From the NCBI GenBank assembly GCA_903813345.2, contig CAIIXF020000003.1, positions 14,148,931 to 14,212,930 of the forward strand: DNA of 64,000 nt, written 5' to 3'. Under the pieces are notes generated by a model. The model was not told where the DNA came from and did not search any database. It worked only from the letters and a program-made list of their open reading frames with translations. The position numbers and the translations under genes are program-made. This document shows positions 36,580-48,324 of the stretch, in pieces. Source of the DNA: Owenia fusiformis (lineage: Eukaryota; Annelida; Polychaeta; Sabellida; Oweniidae). The first letter of the stretch is position 1; each line of letters starts with the position of its first letter.

Positions 36580-37960
36580 GAACAAGGTCATCGAATGATG
36601 TTCATAGCATTTCATATCAGGAGAAATGTTTCAAATCGTTCAAAAATCAGTCAAGGAGAGTAGCTAACGTTCACATGAGCAGTCAACTTGCTTTGTAGTC
36701 ATTTAATGATTTAAAGCGATGTCATTAAAACATATATTCGAGGTGATACTTACCCTCGCGGAAAAGTAAAAATAGCTTATGAGTCTAAAACAAGTTAAAA
36801 CTAATCTCGTTCACTGTGCCCCCGACATACAAGGCAGTTGAACGACGAAGCATTTGGAAAACATTCAAACACGGGAATAAGCTAAAGTTCATTTCAACAA
36901 TTATCACTTCCTCTCTCTAGAATGCATTTTGCAAGGCAGAAAGAGGCCCCGGTAGAGTGTGATAGCACCATACTACGAGAAAACTGATAAGTTATACTTT
37001 TAGAAATAAGTTCGCTAATCGGTTTATCATATTTAAGAGGTGTCTATCAACAAACCATATTGTAGATAAGTTGCCGGAAAATTAATAATTAGGCATACAA
37101 TTCTAAAACTAATATTAACTTGTTTAGTTCAAGCTGCTCTTAGAATTCATTGAAGCATTCTTATTAAAAATTGTTTCAGTCATTTAAAAAATTACACGGA
37201 AATTAGCTAACGTTAATTTTAGCAGTATCTAGTTCCCTTTGCTCTCTGAAGCCATTAGATGATGGAGCGATTCGATTTTGACAAATGTTTTAAGGTAATA
37301 GTTACCTCTCGCGGATAAATGAATAACTGGGTACCTAACTTCATCTTAATATCTCGTTCATAACCCCCTACCCAACCTGTACAACAGAACAACGTACTAT
37401 GGAATTTGAAAAAGGAAATTAATTCATCGTGTGAAATTTAACTTAATAGCTATCTTAATAACTAAATAACAATCTAGTTCACAGTGACGCTAGATTAGTT
37501 ATTTAATGTTTGGCAATTAGGAAAGGGTGGGAAATAAGTTCACTGCACTATCTACAGTAATTCGCAGCGCCCCCCCCACCCCCACCCCCCATGTAATTGA
37601 TTGTCAATTAAATGAGAAAAAATAAAGTTATATGGAGTTTAATGAACAGAACGGAGTCCTTTGTGCCCTATTAAGCCATTAGATGATGAATTGATTTCAT
37701 TCAGAAAAATATTTAACACAGGTACTGATCAAGAAGCGACTCGCAAAATCTAATAGCATTTTAGTTCAGAGTGCCTTGCAAATCCATTATATGATGAAGC
37801 ATTTCAATTTAGGAAAATTGTTTGAAAGATTACGTGGAAATTAGTTGGAGATCATATCAACGGTTTTTTAGTCCCCTGTGCCCTTAGGAGTCATTAAATG
37901 ACGATGCAATTCTATTTAGAAAAATGCTGAAAGTAATCTCGAACATTATATTGGACCATG
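36580..37960 (+). repeat. Degenerate tandem-like repeat with a tcattaaatgatg motif
   Basis: Variants of agtcatttaatgatt, gccattagatgatggagcga, gccattagatgatgaattga, ccattatatgatgaagcatt and gtcattaaatgacgatgcaa occur near 36698, 37250, 37673, 37793 and 37891. They are usually followed by gaaaaatgtttgaaa-type sequence and preceded by gtgccct or aaattagctaacgtt. Spacing is irregular, so this is an old decayed array or repeated insertions. Confidence 0.4.
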
Positions 37961-38099
37961 CTTACCCCCGGGACATTCATTCTGTCTAGACTTTTTCGCT
38001 GATAAAATATTACTAAGAAGTCTAATCTGGAAAAGATAAAGTTCTCAGTGACCCTCTACCTAAGCCATTCGCTTTGAATCAATGTTTCAAATACTTTTA

Positions 38100-40600
38100 A
38101 ATTATACACTGCTCCCTCATCTTCACTTCAATTCTCCAGTGTACCCGAAACATCGTAAGAGATTGGCGTCAAATCAATGTTGACCTTCTTGAAAAACAAT
38201 GAATTCGAAGACAGAGTTCAAAGATCGACTTTGATTTATCAGAACTAATTAAAAATAATACAACTTTTTCATTCGGAATGTTTTTACTGCCGATTCTTGG
38301 GCTAAACATCAAAGAAAATGCGTGTTATTCCGTTTATAGTATTAGACAATCGACATGTTACGTTTCCAGAGAAGAGCATGTACAGGATGGGAAATATTAG
38401 AATTGTGAAATTAGTAGGATGCAATCGTACCACAGTTATTAATAGAAACTAAATTACCGAGGAAATGTATCCACTTTTACCAATGGCAAGTAGATTACAT
38501 TGATAGAAATGGAATAATCAGATGTTGGATAACTAGTTTTATTTCCATGATACCAAGTATTTTTTCGGAGCCTTCTTTGATTATATGCCATTTCTATGAA
38601 GCGCTCGAATTCGTAATTAAATGGCGTTCAGTTTTTCTTCAGAATCTTAGGGCTCTTTCAAAGTATGAAGAAGTGAATAACTTCACCTTTTTTAATTTCT
38701 ATCCTTGTTTAGTTTGTTTTCCGGCTGTTATCTAGATGATGTATTCGAAAGATCCACAGAGTTCCATGTGCCCGTTATTATCCTCGCAGGTTCGAATGAC
38801 CTTTGCACGTATTGAATGACCTTTGACCCTTTGAATCAGATGTCGAAATTATAACTGTCAATTGGATGGACCCCATATGTTACTTCGCAGTGTCACTATC
38901 GTTATCTAAATACATAATGTCACATGGAGGGACTACCATGTACTGTTACTTGACATGGTCAATACAGGAGGTTCTCGGATTCATATATGTACGGGTTTAG
39001 TTCTGCAAAGTACGATTCAAAAACAAAAGGAAATTTTTATTACAGTCATGTAGTTAGAATACAACATACAGTATACCCATCCTTAATGTCGGAAAAGCCT
39101 AACCATAATGGAGTACAACTTATATCAAGGATGTCAGCCATGGACATATTCTAGAATGGTGTCATTACCTTCAAGAGGAATGACATTGACGACTGACGAG
39201 GTCTCATTTGTCATTTATATGGTCAATATAGTTCTCTGTAGGCACGCCTGTAGCATACTGAGTTTCACATTGTTACTTGGCAAGGACTAATGTACCACTA
39301 ATAATCCCAATTAGACACGTATTTTGAAAATAATCAATTTCGTCCCGATGAATTCACTTTTATTAAGCATTGATTATTTTCCTCTAAATTAGATAAGGAT
39401 TAGAGGAACAAATCACATGCTGTTCGTTTAGAAGTCTACTTCGTGTGTTTTCTAGCTCCATAAACATCTTCTACTATACCCTTGTAATATCGGGCTTTCA
39501 TGTTTGGGCAAAAATCTTAGATGGCGTTTATTCTATGGATTATGGCGGCGGCTTTGCAAATGGATGTTGATATTTTAAATTGCCTTTTGTGAATTGGATT
39601 TTGTCTATCCCACATCATTTGAGACGGAATATCTAATGAATGCAAGTTTAAGTATCTGCAACTATTTTTTGATGTTATGAGTATAGGCTACCATTTTTCA
39701 ATTTTTCTTCAACATATATTGCAATGACTTCAGTTTGAATGGAGGACGGCAGGTTTTCAAAATGCATTCAAATAGGCCTAATTTACGCCATCCATCTATT
39801 TTCAAACATACATGAAGTAACACATATGTTCTTTTCACCTAAAATATCAGATATTTCGTGTTGTAGTATGCCCCTAGCCGCTTGTTGATATATCTACGAT
39901 ATTAGTGTTATTCATCCTAAATGTTTTGAGATATGTTTGAGGGTAATGGGGAGGACGAAAGAATTTCCAAATGTGCATATTTTCTCAAAAACGTCACATT
40001 TTGTCGTGTTCAAAAGGGAAAATGTGTAACAATACGTGCGCGAACTTGAGACATTCCTACACTAGTTGTGCCTCGGTGAAAGATGTAGACAATGGAATGA
40101 GTAACGTGGACGTGAAAATAACGTGGAACTCCAAATATATTCTAACTAATTTGTAGTCAATTCCATTATGCCCTTCAGATATGTCTTCACCCATTAGCAC
40201 TCAGTTCAGTGATAAGTGCCAAACTACAAACTGCATACCTATAGACCTGCTGTATCTTATATGCAACAGTCAATTTTGTCCTAAGCCTGTCTGGAATAAT
40301 GTTGGACCTGTCAGAGCTTATTATTGTAATTATATATTGCGCTACCTTTAAAAGCTTTAATCTAACAGAGGATAAACTCATTTATGAAACACATGCTACA
40401 TAATTAAACAATATACCTGATAAAATAGATACTTTAAATGTTAATGCCACGAGTATTTTATGTGTGGTGTACATTATAAAACCCTGTGGGCATGACGGCG
40501 CCAGCAGGCATGGTGCATGTTATGAATTTGAATGATTTTTATTTTTCTGATGATCTTTGCACTATGCATTATCTTACTCAGTCATTTCTGATCATTAAGC
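38100..40600. other. Intronic sequence with no recognisable feature
   Basis: Frames of 60-64 codons only, without family resemblance. Confidence 0.4.
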
Positions 40601-40602
40601 TT

Positions 40603-40665
40603 TCAATTCAATTCAATTCAATTTATTCCTTAATAATATAATAAAATACAGTACATATAAAAGGT
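40603..40665 (-). mobile_element. Possible LINE 3' tail, minus strand
   Basis: On the minus strand the order is a tattttattatattattaag block, gaataaattgaattgaattg and further attga units. An AATAAA-like signal followed by a short tandem tail is typical of several non-LTR retrotransposon 3' ends. No reverse transcriptase sequence was recognised upstream, so the call is weak. Confidence 0.35.
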
Positions 40666-40883
40666 TTAACAGGTGACATCATATCTGATGTTTATACCCG
40701 TGCATGTTAAAGCATAATATTACGAATATTAAGAGCAAGGTAAGGTCAATGAATTTTCAAACATATCAAGATTAAGTTTTGGCTAAGAGAAAATCGAAGA
40801 GGGAGTGTTGGTGGGGGAGGTGCATCACAGATATAAACATTCCCAGGTTTATCGTCCAGTACCCAGGCTTTGAGTTATATTTG

Positions 40884-40930
40884 TACGAGGGTTGATCCAA
40901 AAGTTCCGAACCGTTTGCTCTAAAAATCTT
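40884..40930 (+). mobile_element. Solo mariner-like terminal sequence
   Basis: TACGAGGGTTGATCCAAAAG and the following ttccgaacc resemble the outer end of mariner elements. No matching right end was found downstream. Confidence 0.4.
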
Positions 40931-41141
40931 AATATTTTATGGATATTGTTCATATTTGTCTAAAGGTCTAAAACTCAGTTGATAAAATGTTCTCTAAAAT
41001 ATTACACTCTACTCTACTACATGCACACATGTCTTTCACTCCACTTGCCTAGCTATCATTGGTTAGTACCATGAAGGTATACGTATTGTGTGTTTGTTGA
41101 GGTACAACACGCCTCGAGTGGATATTTTGGTTATTAGTATT

Positions 41142-41355
41142 CACTCTACTATACCTTGCATTTGGTGCTCATGAGCAACCCGTTAAGCTAATAAGTAAAG
41201 ATTATGTTATTTGTTTTTATTTGTCTGTTCCTTATTAATGGTTTATTGGATGACTGTTGGATGTTAATAAGGTACTTTCAAACATATACTAAAAACAATA
41301 CTATTAGACAAACTGGGTATCTTATGCATTTCTAGTGATTAGGTATAGTAGAGTA
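41142..41355. other. Short inverted repeat pair
   Basis: actctactatacct at about 41142-41155 faces aggtatagtagagt at about 41341-41354, a 14 bp perfect inverse about 200 bp apart. It may mark a small TIR element; chance cannot be excluded. Confidence 0.3.
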
Positions 41356-41359
41356 TATT

Positions 41360-42350
41360 CGCCAGACAATAGCTCAAAACAGTAGACGTCATATATTATA
41401 TACCTGCCAGCCATAGGAGTACACTTTCAGCCTTAGTCTTGACTTTGGCTTAAATAATCATATTTAATATATAATTCCAGCGATCCATCAATATTTGCGC
41501 TCAAGATGAGACACTTAGAAATAGCTGATGTAATAATAAATAGAAAATTCAATTAGCATTACGTAAAATCTAGAGAGCCAATTAAAACTGCATCAATCAA
41601 TAAAAAGTGCCATGCAAGATTAATCATCTTAATGGGCCATAACGAAATATGTGTAGGATATATCATTGAGATTTATGAAACATTCATAGGGGCCTTTGGA
41701 GAATATCTGAGTAATGTGATGGCTAATTAACTTGGACATTTTACATAGGGGCATCCAGACCGAGGACATGCGCAAACTTAAACAGATCCGGAAGCTATCT
41801 TTACTCTGTTCATCTTAGTGATATTAATATTCTACATCAAATGAACAGTGGATAATATCGCAGTGGAATTCTTTATAACCATGTCTTACCTGTACTGGAT
41901 TTTGTCTTTCCCCTTTCTATAAAGAGACTACATGCTTTAGAAAAATACAGTATCAATACTTTTTCCTGTATCTATGAATGTAATGTTTGTATCAAGAGTG
42001 TTGGAAAACTTTAACTACTTCAAAATGTGTAGGATTGACTGAAGCAACAAGGAAATGTCTCTTGATCTTGTGGTCTTGGATGTGATAAGGGATCCTTAGT
42101 GGTCGGAAGGGGTATTATACATTTTTTCTTTACACGTTAGATTATAGTTTGGAATATTGGGAATCAGTTGTCCTTATTACTCGTTACACCTTAGTGCTAT
42201 TTTTGCAAACTGCGTTTTGTATACTTTTTGGTTTCCTCTTTTCCCTTTTGTAATAGTGCATATATGTGTTAAGAATGATATTGAAGTCGGATCCAACATA
42301 GGCAATGGAAAGTGTGGAAATCGTTGATGTATGGATCGGTACTAAGTATT
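41360..42350. other. Intronic sequence with no recognisable feature
   Basis: No frame, array or inverted end noted. Confidence 0.4.
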
Positions 42351-42356
42351 GGAACT

Positions 42357-42600
42357 CCCCCTTCCTCCTCCTCTTTCCCCTCCTCTTACTCCTACTCTTT
42401 CTCTTCTTCCTCCTACTCCTACTCTTTCTCTTCTTCCTCTTCCTCCTACTCAACTCTTTCTCTTCTTCCTCCTGCTCCTACTCTTTCTCTTCTTCCTCCT
42501 ACTCCTACTCTTTCTCTTCTTCCTCATCTTGTTCCTCTCCCCTTTCTCCACATTTCCCCTTTCTCTCTTGCCCTTTCCTCCTCCAAAATCCAAAATAGTC
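42357..42600 (+). repeat. Polypyrimidine tract, CTCCTACTCTTTCTCTTCTTC units
   Basis: About 240 bases almost free of purines on the plus strand, built from an 18-30 bp unit of the type cctcctactcctactctttc plus tcttcttcc. Long mirror-like pyrimidine tracts can form triplex DNA. The overlapping proline/serine/leucine frames (84-115 codons) and the minus-strand Arg/Lys/Ser frame reflect composition only. Confidence 0.9.
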
Positions 42601-42754
42601 TAAACAACATTCACAAAAGTAAAGACGTAAAGTGTAGAGACCATCTTGATACTCCCTAGAACTAATTTTTGTGGATTGAACAAAAGGTATTTCGTGTTGG
42701 ATGTAAATAATATTATAATCTATATTTATATTTACAATGTGTGTCTATAAAACT

Positions 42755-42855
42755 GTCCTCTTCCTAACCATCATCCTCCTTCTCATCCCCTTCTTCCCCA
42801 CCCTTATCCCTTATATCTTCTTCCAGAAATTGTCAAAACAACATTAACAAAGAAT
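42755..42855 (+). repeat. Second pyrimidine-rich copy with shared flank
   Basis: A shorter run (tcctcttcctaaccatcatc and cttcttcccc types) is followed by gtcaaaacaacattaacaaa. The tract at 42357 is likewise followed by gtctaaacaacattcacaaa, so tract plus flank appear duplicated and diverged. Confidence 0.5.
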
Positions 42856-42859
42856 TCAC

Positions 42860-44705
42860 ATTATAACTACCAATCAAGCAACATTTCCAGATTCAAGAAT
42901 GATGAATTACAGAACTACACCGAGATAGTTTATGAAATGATATTAATGATTTGGAACGAAAGATAAAATAATGTGTCTTTATTGATATTTGATTAATGGA
43001 TTAAACTCACTAGAATATTTACAACTTGATTTCAGTATATCTTCAAAAATGTCATCTTCTTGAATCAATATTTGTCGAACCAATATTTGTTGACCAGTCG
43101 TGGACTGCTAATTATCATCTCTCCATTCTACCTTTATATTCTGTGTTTGCATTTGACAAATGCGACAATGTTAACGTTCTCATCTGTCAACGTGATGTAC
43201 GTTCAACAATTGGTCGTGATTATATCTTTCCTTTGAATACAATAAAGCGCTACGAAAACTATGAATTCCATGTAGAAAATAAGTTGTCGAAACAATGGAC
43301 AAAAAACTTATCTTGCGTATCAAAGCTTGAATGTTATGAAAACATTCGTTATCTATTCAGTTTATAATTTACAAATGATATCCCTTGCGTGTTTGCCTTA
43401 CACTAATGAATTCATAATGACAATTCTTGATAGGCTGACTGCATTCATGAATTTTATTCAACTTGATCAACATCAAAACAAATTATATATTAAGGACCAT
43501 AGCTGGTCACAATTTATTTTTGTTTTAATGTCAAATTGTAGATCCAACTAAAATATATATTGAATAGTATTACCAGTGAAATTAGCAATTTATCAAATAA
43601 AAGCTACACTTTTAAATTGAAAACCAATGAAAATGTTGTACTGAAAAAATTCTTCGTTAAAATGTTGATTTGGGTGTATGGGATTTGAAATCCCATTGAG
43701 GAATATATTTCAAACCTGAAAAACATACCTCGGCTATGTATGGTTTTTGGATATAAATCCTGTATTTTTTCTTTTAAGGTCCATTGGTATCACATTAGCT
43801 GATTTGATCGACACCAGGATTAGATAAATATACCATTTTTGCGCATGTTCTTTTCAGACGCAAGTTGCAATGGTAACAATGATGACATGACATGTGTACT
43901 CTATAGTATAGAAAATAGAATGAATGAGTAATTTTATAGAAAAAAATAAATGGAATTATCGTAAATGAGATTCCTGTCTCCAAAACTAGAGAGTTCATTC
44001 TGACCCTCTCCTTATATTGATTCTTAGAGGAAAAATTGGATGGAGTGAGGCTTACTAAATTAAGGGAGTATTTTATAACTGGTTATACTCCTTAAAGTAA
44101 GAGAGCACGTCCCGATATCACATACTCGATCAATTTATTAATATATTTCTTTCGTGATAAATGATCCTAGGAAGGCGTCAAGATGGGCTAAGATAATGTT
44201 GTACCATTGTTGTTTTGATCATATTAGCTCGAGTTTTATGCATTGGCAATGGATCACGGCAATTGGGATTTGGCATATTTGCATTTGTTAATAGAGAAAC
44301 CAATTTTCTTAATCAGATGTCATAAACAAAATGAAAAATCCGACTTACTTCCACTAGATAAATCAATAGTAAAGATAAATTACGCTCTGTTTGAATTCAT
44401 TCATGCGCTAAATATGGATTTCTGAATATAGCGTGGAACATCAAAAAGCCAAAAGACAGATGAGTATACATGTATGTAAACTGGTCTGGCTGGTGAATTT
44501 GGCGACAACAAGACTTTGGTCAGTTCGACGAGTTCAGAATTCTCTCTTTAATTCATAGGCCAAGGTAAAATAGTACTTAGTATTAAGCTCTTACAAATCT
44601 TAAAAGTCAGATTTAAAGATTGAGGTTAATACAACTTTTCACTTGGCCTTTGCTTAAACTTGATATTTTGAGAACCAAACTCAACGAATTCAACTAGTTG
44701 GCTAA
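42860..44705. other. Intronic sequence; one unassigned 113-codon frame
   Basis: The frame at 43026-43367 (plus) begins near a tttcag acceptor-like site and is leucine/cysteine-containing, but I recognise no family. It may well be chance. The rest of the stretch has nothing noted. Confidence 0.35.
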
Positions 44706-44709
44706 ACAT

Positions 44710-45033
44710 TTAACCCTTTCCCGCCGTGAATATAAGAGGAAAATGTTGTCCCCAGTGACGGATAAGTAAGAGTGTTTTTTAGGGGAAAACTGCAAAATAC
44801 CTATGCCCTGGGACCTATACCTTGGATTTCATCACTGATATACAACTTTTAGTAAGGATTATCACATAAGAACAACTTGTCAAAATTTGGTGTAAAAATA
44901 CTGAATAGAACTGGAGATATTGTCATTTCATTGATGTATATAAATAAAAATAATGGTGCCAAATGGAGCCTATCGTCCTGAAAGGTATTACATAATAGGG
45001 CTCCATATGGAGCCTATCGTCGTGAAAGGGTAA
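44710..45033. mobile_element. MITE-like element with TTAACCCTTTC ends
   Basis: The left end ttaaccctttcccgccgtga faces the right end cgtcgtgaaagggtaa. The right end is internally duplicated: tggagcctatcgtcctgaaa (44963) and tggagcctatcgtcgtgaaa (45006). The 324 bp element has no coding potential. Confidence 0.65.
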
Positions 45034-45039
45034 GGGACT

Positions 45040-46130
45040 CAACCACTTGCAAGAAAATACTATGTTGACTGTGTATTTAACTCTATCTAAAAACAACTTA
45101 ACAGTCATAAGTGATTGTTGTCACCCCACACATTACACATAGCTATATGACACAACAGTCAGTAGTTCTATCAATGGAGAGGTTAAGCTAACGATGTTTT
45201 TCACAACGTAACCGTGAACGCAAAGTACAAAAATTAACAAAGGAATGTATCGAGCGCTCATAGTTTTATGCGCGCTTAGTCTACTTCAGATACCCTTTCA
45301 GCTTCAGAGTTTCGGGTTTAGAACGGGAGATTTGAATATTTGACGTTGGGTCAACGGGAACCATTTTACTCGTGTCTATTGAACACTATGCTGTCAATTT
45401 TGATTTCGATGCACAGTTGAATTCTTGCTGAACACGATGATGTATGTCATGCATGATTTAGCGCCAAAAATCTTACGAAACGAGCTCGTTTAAAATATGT
45501 ATTAGAAAACCAGCTATAAAACCGCATCAATGACATACTATAGAATCATTACACGCTATGGTGTAGTCTAAACAAACACTGGATTTGAACGGCTATTTAT
45601 ATGAGAAGGCTACATGAATTTGTATATGGTCGAGTGATACGTACAGGTTCAGTTTCGATTATATATGCAAAGCTTAACCTCTCCAATACCTCTATATCTG
45701 AAGGTACATAACAAATTTACCAGCACAGACTGTAGAGACACTCTTTATAATTCGACTTCACTTAATGCAGATATCATTTTTCAGACTGATGACAGTTTGA
45801 TGATTTAACACACAAAGAATAGACCGGTAAATATCGGTGGCATTATAACTATAGATCTACGATCCATAAACAAACCATAAACCAATTAGTTGCACCCGGA
45901 TCATGTACGTGCAGAACTGGTGTTAAAGATTGGTATAGAATGAACTGAAATCTGGAAAATAAAATTTCGAGTCAATTTCTTTAACCTTGTTTCTTTTTGT
46001 TTCCAAGGTGCTTTGAGATGCACCATCAGTATTGAAATTAGTATTTTAACCTTCACACATTTTCTGTACCTGAAAATTGATGTGTCTGATTCGACTGGTT
46101 GGTTTGGAACAGTTTCCATACTCCTACTTC
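45040..46130. other. Intronic sequence with no recognisable feature
   Basis: A 72-codon minus-strand frame (45901-46119) lies next to the fragment listed at 46130 but has no clear family. Confidence 0.35.
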
Positions 46131-46275
46131 AAATAGCACACCTGCGTTTTCTTCTTTGATGATCCTTTCAAGCCATTGTTAATGATTCGACGGACGGTAC
46201 TAATTACAATGTGTTCGCCCAGTTTCTGTTTAAGTGGACGTTCACCAGCTGGATGTTTAGGTTTACTCTGAGATG
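46130..46275 (-). pseudogene. Possible protein-coding fragment, family unknown
   Basis: The minus strand reads SQSKPKHPAGERPLKQ then KLGEHIVISTVRRIINNGL and KGSSKKKTQVCYLK before a stop. The composition is more protein-like than most frames here. It overlaps the start of an oppositely oriented cysteine-rich frame, so at most one of the two is real. No function is claimed. Confidence 0.25.
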
Positions 46276-46494
46276 CATCTTCTGTGTAATAAAAACTCCT
46301 GTAAAAAATCTCTGTATGAACCCAGAATGGAGAAAAGAGGCCTTATTACAAGTGTCAAAGGAAAATGTCCAAAATGTTCTAAAAAACACAACGTTTGCAA
46401 AACCAGTATTGAAAGTATAACTGGTCAAAGGAAGCAAACCCAACTCAACCTTCTTCGTTTATACCCTTTGCATTCGTTTGACTTCACTTCTTAA
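46261..46494 (+). pseudogene. Cysteine-rich zinc-ribbon-like fragment, perhaps from a transposase
   Basis: A frame of 73 codons from the ATG at 46273 contains CNKNSC, GLITSVKGKCPKCSKK and VCKTS. Paired cysteines around GL..(S/L).....C..C resemble the N-terminal zinc ribbon of Mutator-like transposase domains in animal genomes, as I remember them. There is no flanking catalytic domain. Sequence just after it (cttcttaaaagagagcttcg) recurs at 63652-63674, which suggests repeat DNA. Confidence 0.3.
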
Positions 46495-46615
46495 AAGAGA
46501 GCTTCGTCTTCTGTAGTTTAACTAGACTCTTTACGCAGGATACTTCGTTTACAGCCAGGCACCTTATATTTTATATATTTTACAAAAACACAAATGATTC
46601 ATTTTTGAAAGTATT

Positions 46616-48319
46616 CAGGGCCGTCAGATGGGGGGTGCGATGGGTGCGACCGCACCCCCCTTTGTCACCCCACAAAAAAAATTTGAAAAAATGTTTTTTT
46701 TTGAAAAATATTTTTTTTGTAATTTTTTTTTTCATTGACTCATACACTTTGAAAGTACCCAGAAAGCACCAAATAGCATCTTAAAATTGAAAAATTTTCT
46801 AGGGGTATTGGCCACCCCTCACACCCCCCCCCCCCCACAAAACAATGGAAAGTTCTTTTATTTTAGTGTTTTGTCTCAGACACTTTTAAAGTGCCCAGAC
46901 ATCATCAAATAGCTCCTTGATATAGTTAGTGTGTCTGGGGGACTTGCTCCCCCTCTTGCATCTTGCACTTGCCCCCCCCCCCACTCTGGCGCCCCCCCCC
47001 CCCTCTGGCACCCCCCCCCCCCCCCCTTGACCCCCCCAAAAAAATTGTGATTTTCTCAAATTCTTTAATTGACTCATACACTTTGAAAGTGCCCAGAAAG
47101 CACCAAAAAGCGTCGTAAAATTGTAAAATTTTCTAGGGGGAGTGGGCCACCTCACACCCCAAACAAAACAATGGAAGTTCTAAATTTATTTTAGTGTTTT
47201 GTCTCAGACACTTTTAAATTGCCCAGACATCATCAAATAGCTCGATCCTTGATAAAGTTAATGATTCTGGAAGACTAACACTTACTCGTCCTCTGGCATC
47301 CCCACTCCACCTCCCCCTCTGGCAGCCCCCCCCCCCTTAACACCCCAAAAAGTGCCCAGAAAGCACCAAATAGCATCTTAAAATTGTAAAATTTTCTTGG
47401 GAATTAGGCACTTTTAGGCACAGACACTTTTAAAGTGCCCAAACTTCATCGATTAGCACCTTGATATTGTAAATTTTGATATGGGGGACAAACACTTGCT
47501 CCCCCTCTGGCACCCCAGCCCCACCTCCCCCTCTGGCACCCCTCCCCCCTTTGACACCCCCAAAATTTGAAAAAAATTGTGATTGTTTTTCAATGTTTTT
47601 ATTGACTAATACACTTTAAAAGTGCCCAGAAGCACCAAATACCATCTTTAAATTGTAAAATTTTCTAGGAGAGTTAGCCACCCCTCACATCCCCCACAAA
47701 ACAAAAGAAAATATTCTGAATTTCATGTATTGTCTCAGACATTTTTTGAGTGCCCAGACATCATCAAATAGCACCTTGATATGGTCAATGTTTCTGGGGG
47801 ACAACCCCTTGCGCCCCTACTGGCACCCCACCCCACTTCACCCTCTCATCCTCTTTGACAGCCCTAAAAGAATTTGAAAAAAAAATTCACATTTTTCTTA
47901 TTGACTCATATCGCACAGGCGTACCAGATGGTTGCAAATTCGCTCCAAATACAACCAAATTTCAAAATTTTCCTCTAGGCCCTGAATGCTCAGTTTTTTA
48001 TTCACTCAACTCTTATTCCCGTGGTGGTGGCGTACTACTTAGAAACTTACACATTGAAAGTGCCCAGAAAGCACCAAATAGCATCTCAAAACTGTACAAT
48101 TTTCTAGGGGGAGTGGACCACTCCTCATACCCCCCACAAAACAATTGGAACGTTTGGAAGTTGCATTTGTTAATTCCAAACCAATATAGGGAGTAACTGA
48201 CCCCCCCCCCCCCTCTGTCTTACGCGATTTGATTACGCGGCAAAAAAATGACAATTTTATATTCTCTTTAGTAAGCTAAAAACCGCACCCCCCTTGGAGA
48301 AAAGTGTCTTACGGGCCTG
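46616..48319. mobile_element. Composite repeat cluster with C-run blocks and CAGGSCCGT ends
   Basis: Left end CAGGGCCGTCAGA and right end, read inward, CAGGCCCGTAAGA match at 11 of 13, then a GGGGGGTGC block follows on both. The interior contains about five copies of a unit: actcatacactttgaaagtg, cccagaaagcaccaaatagc, aaattttctagggggagtgg, ccaccac/ccacaaaacaat, gtctcagacacttttaaagt, gcccagacatcatcaaatag, ggggga, then ccccctctggcacccc and C runs. Copies start near 46738, 47070, 47350, 47596 and 48044. Inverted copy at 1-265. No transposase is visible. The ends suggest a hAT-like non-autonomous element, which is inference. Confidence 0.7.
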
Positions 48320-48324
48320 CAGTT

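Noticed and set aside
42305-42659. Proline/serine/leucine-rich frames and an Arg/Lys/Ser-rich antisense frame
   Set aside because: All follow directly from the polypyrimidine composition.
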